A stretch of 64,000 bases of DNA from Yimella lutea (GTDB lineage Bacteria; Actinomycetota; Actinomycetes; Actinomycetales; Dermatophilaceae), in NCBI RefSeq assembly GCF_006715095.1, contig NZ_VFMO01000001.1:2852001-2916000 (forward strand). The letters run 5' to 3'. Below are positions 60,261-64,000 of this stretch, piece after piece; within the stretch, counting starts at the first letter, position 1; every line of letters starts with the position of its first letter. The position numbers were made by a program, and so were the translations under genes. The notes under the pieces are model-generated. The model worked only from the letters and a program-made list of their open reading frames with translations. It did not search any database and had not been told where the DNA came from.

Positions 60261-61051
60261 TTGTTCGGCACCTTCTCGAACGTCGCGGGGTGGGCATCGA
60301 CACTCTGCATCCGTGTCAGCGGCCAGGCGACGGCCACGACCTGTCCGGTGATGTCGGACTCGGGCACCGACCCCTTGCTCCCGGTGCCGTCATCATGACC
60401 ACGGGAGTCGTAGGAGGAGTCCCGGTTATCGCCCATGACCCAGATCCGGTCCTTCGGGACGGTGACCGAGAAGTCGGTCTGGCAGGGCTTGACTCCAGGC
60501 TTGAGATACGGCTCGTTCAGCGTGACGCCGTTGACCTTCATCTTCTGGCCGGAACACGCCACCTCGTCGCCGGGCAGGCCGATGAGCCGCTTGACGAGGT
60601 GCTGAGCGCCACCCGGAAGGATGCCGACGAAGGTCAGGCCGTCCTTGACGACCCGCTTCACGGCGTTGCTGCTCTCGGGCGGCGGGGGTCCCCAGGTGGC
60701 CGGCTGGGAGAACACGACGACGTCGCCGCGATGCAGGTCGGAGTGTTGCGGGGTGAACTTCGAGACCACGATGCGGTCACCGATGTCGAGGGTGTTCTCC
60801 ATCGACTGCGACGGGATGTAGAACGGCTGCGCCACGAAAGTCTTCACCAGGAACGACAGAGTCAGCGCGATGACCGCGACCACAATCGCTTCCTTCAGGA
60901 CGCTGGCCTTACCGCGCTTGTGCTGGGCATCCTGCTTTTCGGGAACTTCGCCGGGCGCGTAGGAATCATCGACCTTGGCGTCGTCCGGGGTGCTACGCGA
61001 GGTGTCGTGCGGGTCGTTCGCCTTCGCGGAGTCCGCGGAGTCGTTCGTCAT
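60257..61051 (-). CDS. lepB: Signal peptidase I (third of three)
   Basis: Cleaves signal peptides of exported proteins at the outer face of the membrane. 264 residues: a 50-residue charged cytoplasmic N-terminus, one membrane helix ([20 protein letters not shown]), catalytic Ser83 in SQSMENT and Lys154 in [12 protein letters not shown], and the [14 protein letters not shown] box. It follows the second copy with a 4-base overlap. Confidence 0.92.
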   Translation of the reverse strand: MTNDSADSAKANDPHDTSRSTPDDAKVDDSYAPGEVPEKQDAQHKRGKASVLKEAIVVAVIALTLSFLVKTFVAQPFYIPSQSMENTLDIGDRIVVSKFTPQHSDLHRGDVVVFSQPATWGPPPPESSNAVKRVVKDGLTFVGILPGGAQHLVKRLIGLPGDEVACSGQKMKVNGVTLNEPYLKPGVKPCQTDFSVTVPKDRIWVMGDNRDSSYDSRGHDDGTGSKGSVPESDITGQVVAVAWPLTRMQSVDAHPATFEKVPNK

Positions 61052-62070
61052 GAATTCGGCACCTTGTCGAAGGTCGAGGAGAAATTGCTGAGCCCACCCA
61101 TTCTGTCCAGTGGCCAGACGATTGCAACTGCCCGCCCCGTGATCGAGTCGATCGGGATCGAACCCTGCAGGCCGCCGGATTCCTCATCGTGCGCACGGCT
61201 GTCGCTGGAACCGCTGCGATGGTCGCCCATCACCCAGGCTCGACCCTGTGGGACGACGATGTCGAACGGCTCGTCGCAGGCTTCGTCTCCCGAGTAGAGG
61301 TAGGGCTCGGAGACCGGCTGCCCGTTGATCTTCATGCGTTCACCCGGCACGCAACTCACCGAATCACCGGGAAGTCCGATCAGCCGCTTGATCAGGTGGT
61401 CGTCGCCCTCCGGGTAGAGCCCGACGAACTGCAGCGGCTTCACGATCGCGTTGGCGATGGCACTGCGCTCGACGTTCGGCGACTCGAGCCAGTTCTCGTC
61501 GTCGGAGAAGACAACGACGTCGCCGCGCTTGAGATCGAACGGTCCGGGGGTCAATTTGCTGACGACCACCCGATCGCCGCGGACGAGGGTGTTCTCCATC
61601 GAACCCGACGGGATCCAGAACGGCTGCACCAGAAAGGTTTTCACGAGCACCGACAGGACGAGGGCAATGGCGACGACGATGCCGAGTTCACGCAGGAGGG
61701 ACCGTGGACGACTCGACTTCTTCTCGCGCCCGAAGCGGCTCTTGCGGGGTGCCGCGGGGCCCGGAAGCCGTCCGACCTGGTTCGGTTCACCTCGCTTGGT
61801 GAGCTCCGCCAGTTGTTCGCGGGAGATGGACTCGGTCGCCGATACGTCCGGGTCCTGGGGACGCGGGAGCCGCCCGACCTGCTCGCGTTGCCCGTGTCGG
61901 CGCAGTTCGTCGAGCTCGTCGGCCGAGATGGCATCTGTCTGTTGGACCGATGAGTCCTGGGTGTTCGCCTTGAGGCGATTCAGGTCGGCACGAGAAAGAG
62001 CACCGGTGACAGCGTCGTTCGTCTTGGATTTCGACTCCTTGCGCGGCAGGCGGAACTGACGGTCATTCAT
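61048..62070 (-). CDS. lepB: Signal peptidase I with long repeated N-terminal region (second of three)
   Basis: 340 residues, about 75 more than its downstream neighbour. The catalytic part is standard: Ser157 in SGSMENT, Lys228 in [12 protein letters not shown], and MGDHRSGSSDSRAH (His for Asn in the usual MGDNR). The cytoplasmic N-terminus (1-125) holds a 24-residue repeat at 48-71 and 82-105 (I-S-x-[DE]-x-L-x-E-L...QVGRLPxP) and a weaker third unit near 25. I start at MNDRQFRLPR (62070), which overlaps the upstream lepB stop by 8 bases. The repeat may bind a partner; unknown. Confidence 0.9.
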   Translation of the reverse strand: MNDRQFRLPRKESKSKTNDAVTGALSRADLNRLKANTQDSSVQQTDAISADELDELRRHGQREQVGRLPRPQDPDVSATESISREQLAELTKRGEPNQVGRLPGPAAPRKSRFGREKKSSRPRSLLRELGIVVAIALVLSVLVKTFLVQPFWIPSGSMENTLVRGDRVVVSKLTPGPFDLKRGDVVVFSDDENWLESPNVERSAIANAIVKPLQFVGLYPEGDDHLIKRLIGLPGDSVSCVPGERMKINGQPVSEPYLYSGDEACDEPFDIVVPQGRAWVMGDHRSGSSDSRAHDEESGGLQGSIPIDSITGRAVAIVWPLDRMGGLSNFSSTFDKVPNS

Positions 62071-62713
62071 CGTCCACACTCCCCCATCCGCTCTTCGGCC
62101 AGTATCTCCACACGACCTCTCCGATGACATCGGCGGCCCGTACGCTCCCTCCACCTGGGTCTCCCAGATGATTACGCGAGTCGTCCGACGCCGGTCGATT
62201 GTCACCCATCACGAAGTACCGCCCCGGGGGGACCCGGATGCGCAAGGGTGTCGTGCTCGCCAGCACCCCGGGTGCGAGGTACGGCTCCTGGACAACGACG
62301 TCATCGATGCGAAGCGTTCCCGCCTCGTCGACGGTCAGTCGTTCGCCCGGCAGACCGATGACCCTCTTCACGTACACGCGCTCGTTCGGCCGGATTCCGA
62401 GGAAGTCGCCGATCCGCTGCAGCGTTCCTCGATCGGGGTGCTGATCGTAGAAGGCCTCGTCGGCGACGAACACCACCAGATCGCCGCGCTCGAGTTCTCC
62501 GTTCTTGGTGACGACGATGCGGTCTCCGGGTGACAGCGTGGGTGACATCGACCGCGACGGCACGGTGTACGTCTCGAACACCAACGGACGAAGCAACACC
62601 AACACCGCAAGTGCGGCCAACACTGCGATCCACGCTCGCCGACGCCCGGAACGCCGAGGGGAAGCAGAAGGCGGCGACGCGTCCGAAGACACATCGCCGC
62701 CCTCGAGGGTCAC
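62063..62713 (-). CDS. lepB: Signal peptidase I (first of three)
   Basis: 216 residues, the shortest of the three. Membrane helix at about 27-45 (RAWIAVLAALAVLVLLRPLV), catalytic Ser55 in SRSMSPT, Lys116 in YVKRVIGLPGE, and MGDNRPASDDSRNH. The start is GTG 62713, 9 bases after the rplS stop codon; GTG 62692 with GAGGG upstream is an alternative. Tandem sip genes beside rplS are also known from Streptomyces. Confidence 0.88.
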   Translation of the reverse strand: MTLEGGDVSSDASPPSASPRRSGRRRAWIAVLAALAVLVLLRPLVFETYTVPSRSMSPTLSPGDRIVVTKNGELERGDLVVFVADEAFYDQHPDRGTLQRIGDFLGIRPNERVYVKRVIGLPGERLTVDEAGTLRIDDVVVQEPYLAPGVLASTTPLRIRVPPGRYFVMGDNRPASDDSRNHLGDPGGGSVRAADVIGEVVWRYWPKSGWGSVDDE

Positions 62714-62721
62714 GACTGGAC

Positions 62722-63084
62722 TCAGGCCTTGCTGGCCGGGGTCTCGCGACGCTCCTTGATCTTGGCTGCCTTGCCGCGCAGTTCGCGCAGGTAGTACAGC
62801 TTCGCGCGACGCACGTCACCGCGGGTTACGACCTCGATCTTGTCGATGACCGGGGTGTGCAGCGGGAAGGTGCGCTCGACGCCGACGCCGAAGCTCATCT
62901 TGCGGACGGTGAAGGTCTCGCCCACACCGGCGCCGTGGCGGCGGATGACGACACCCTGGAAGACCTGGACGCGGGAGCGGTTACCCTCGACGACCTTGAC
63001 GTGCACCTTGACGGTGTCACCGGCGCGGAACGCGGGGATGTCGGACTTCAGGCTCTTGGCGTCGAGCTCGTCGAACTTCTGCAT
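62722..63084 (-). CDS. rplS: 50S ribosomal protein L19
   Basis: 120 residues: [57 protein letters not shown] and [16 protein letters not shown], all L19 signatures. ATG 63084 has AAGGAAG upstream. Located between trmD and the lepB genes, as usual. Confidence 0.97.
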   Translation of the reverse strand: MQKFDELDAKSLKSDIPAFRAGDTVKVHVKVVEGNRSRVQVFQGVVIRRHGAGVGETFTVRKMSFGVGVERTFPLHTPVIDKIEVVTRGDVRRAKLYYLRELRGKAAKIKERRETPASKA

Positions 63085-63357
63085 GACTGCTGCTTCCTTG
63101 TGGCGCCACAGGTCGCCACGATTTCGTGGTTCGGAACGTGTCCCTTTCGGCCTCATGACCACCGGAACCTGCCGATGGACCACTCCCCCTGGGGCGGGGG
63201 CCAGGACACAAGGATCAAGTTTGCCAGAGACTCGGCCCACCGGTGAAATCGTGCCGCTCCTTGACATGCAGCTCACCTCTGGTGATCCAGGTTGCTTCTG
63301 GCACCGCCGGCGGCACCAGTTGCGATCCGGAAGTCCGGACGCGGGCCGGGTCGCCAG

Positions 63358-64000
63358 TTACGCGTCCGGGTGAGACAGCCGGTAGGCGGCGTACATGTCC
63401 GGGCGCCGAGCCGAGGTGCGCTCGAGTCGCTGCTGGTGGCGCCAAGCGGCGATCCGTCCGTGATCTCCCGACAGCAGGATCTCCGGGACAACCAGGCCGT
63501 TCCAGTCGGCCGGCTTGGTGTAGACGGGGTACTCCAGCAGGCCGTCCTCGTGCGATTCCTCCACGAGCGACTCGGCATTGCCGATGACGCCGGGCAGCAG
63601 TCGCGCGATCGCCTCGACCATCGCGAGCACCGCCACTTCGCCGCCGTTCAGAACGTAGTCGCCGAGCGACAACACTCGGACGTCGTAGTCGCGAGCTGCG
63701 TACTCGTAGACGCGTTCGTCGATGCCCTCGTAGCGACCGCAGGCGAAGACCAGTCGCTCCTTGCCCGCCAACTCGCGGGCGATCTGCTGGGTGAAGCGTT
63801 CGCCGCCAGGACCGGGGACGATCAGCGTCGGACGCGAATCATCGTCTGCAGCAAGCGAATCGAGGGCCTCACTCCACGGCTGGGGCTTCATCACCATGCC
63901 GGCGCCGCCGCCGTAGGGAGTGTCATCGACAGTGCGGTGCCGATCGTGCGTCCACGTCCGCAGGTCGTGCACGCGCAGGTCGAGGAGACCGTCACGGCGA
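63358..64000 (-). CDS. trmD: tRNA (guanine-N1)-methyltransferase, 5' end outside the window
   Basis: Methylates G37 of tRNAs. The visible part includes the SPOUT knot motifs [17 protein letters not shown] and [31 protein letters not shown], and the C-terminal dimerisation part [23 protein letters not shown]. The N-terminus continues past base 64000. The 273-base gap to rplS holds no gene. Confidence 0.95.
   Translation of the reverse strand, partial: RRDGLLDLRVHDLRTWTHDRHRTVDDTPYGGGAGMVMKPQPWSEALDSLAADDDSRPTLIVPGPGGERFTQQIARELAGKERLVFACGRYEGIDERVYEYAARDYDVRVLSLGDYVLNGGEVAVLAMVEAIARLLPGVIGNAESLVEESHEDGLLEYPVYTKPADWNGLVVPEILLSGDHGRIAAWRHQQRLERTSARRPDMYAAYRLSHPDA

Overview
The window is high-GC DNA from an actinobacterium. 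The conserved block rlmN-cdsA-frr-pyrH, tsf-rpsB, xerC-dprA-comM-yraN, a DUF2469 gene, rnhB, lepB, rplS, trmD has actinobacterial order, GTG starts are frequent, and a DinB/mycothiol-transferase-like protein is present. A Micrococcales member (for example the Dermacoccaceae) would fit, but I cannot fix the genus by reading alone.

Region 1 (1-19924) is a complete type 2 BREX (Pgl) phage-defence operon on the + strand: pglW, pglX, a DUF262/DUF1524 (GmrSD/BrxU-like) gene, pglY, pglZ, brxD and brxHI. Almost every junction is abutting or overlaps by a few bases. The inserted GmrSD-like gene suggests modification-based exclusion and modification-dependent restriction made from one transcript. Region 2 (19925-21150) is the worn edge of this island: fragments of an IS3-type and an IS110-type transposase, then a MazE-like antitoxin gene with no toxin beside it.

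Region 3 (21154-37902) is metabolic and housekeeping: L-serine ammonia-lyase, a saccharopine-dehydrogenase-like reductase, an ATP-grasp protein, an acyl-CoA synthetase (PrpE-like), and a thiamine locus with thiD divergent from a TPP-riboswitch-led thiC-MFS-thiM-thiE operon. thiM carries an in-frame TGA at codon 25. After this come an AAA ATPase, a LOG-family protein, a DinB-like protein next to a 5 x 10-bp tandem repeat, rlmN and cdsA. Region 4 (37922-47894) holds frr, pyrH, a secreted lysozyme-like/LGFP protein, tsf, rpsB, two PLP aminotransferases, an M23 peptidase, xerC and dprA.

Region 5 (47987-57310) is the most notable: a roughly 9.3-kb integrated element that splits comM. Joining the outer flanks at a shared CTG restores a perfect ComM reading frame of about 508 codons, so attB and attP can be rebuilt from the sequence. 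The element has a large serine integrase next to its att site, a short run of overlapping small genes, an SF3 helicase/primase, a scaffold-like protein and a major capsid-like protein, but no terminase, portal or tail genes. This plan resembles the phiRv1-type prophage-like elements and suggests a capsid-encoding phage satellite. It also carries three unknown small genes at attR and is itself interrupted by an intact IS110-family element whose upstream non-coding end is a candidate bridge RNA. Region 6 (57290-64000) resumes the core genome: comM 5' part, yraN, DUF2469, rnhB, three tandem signal peptidase I genes, rplS and the 3' part of trmD.
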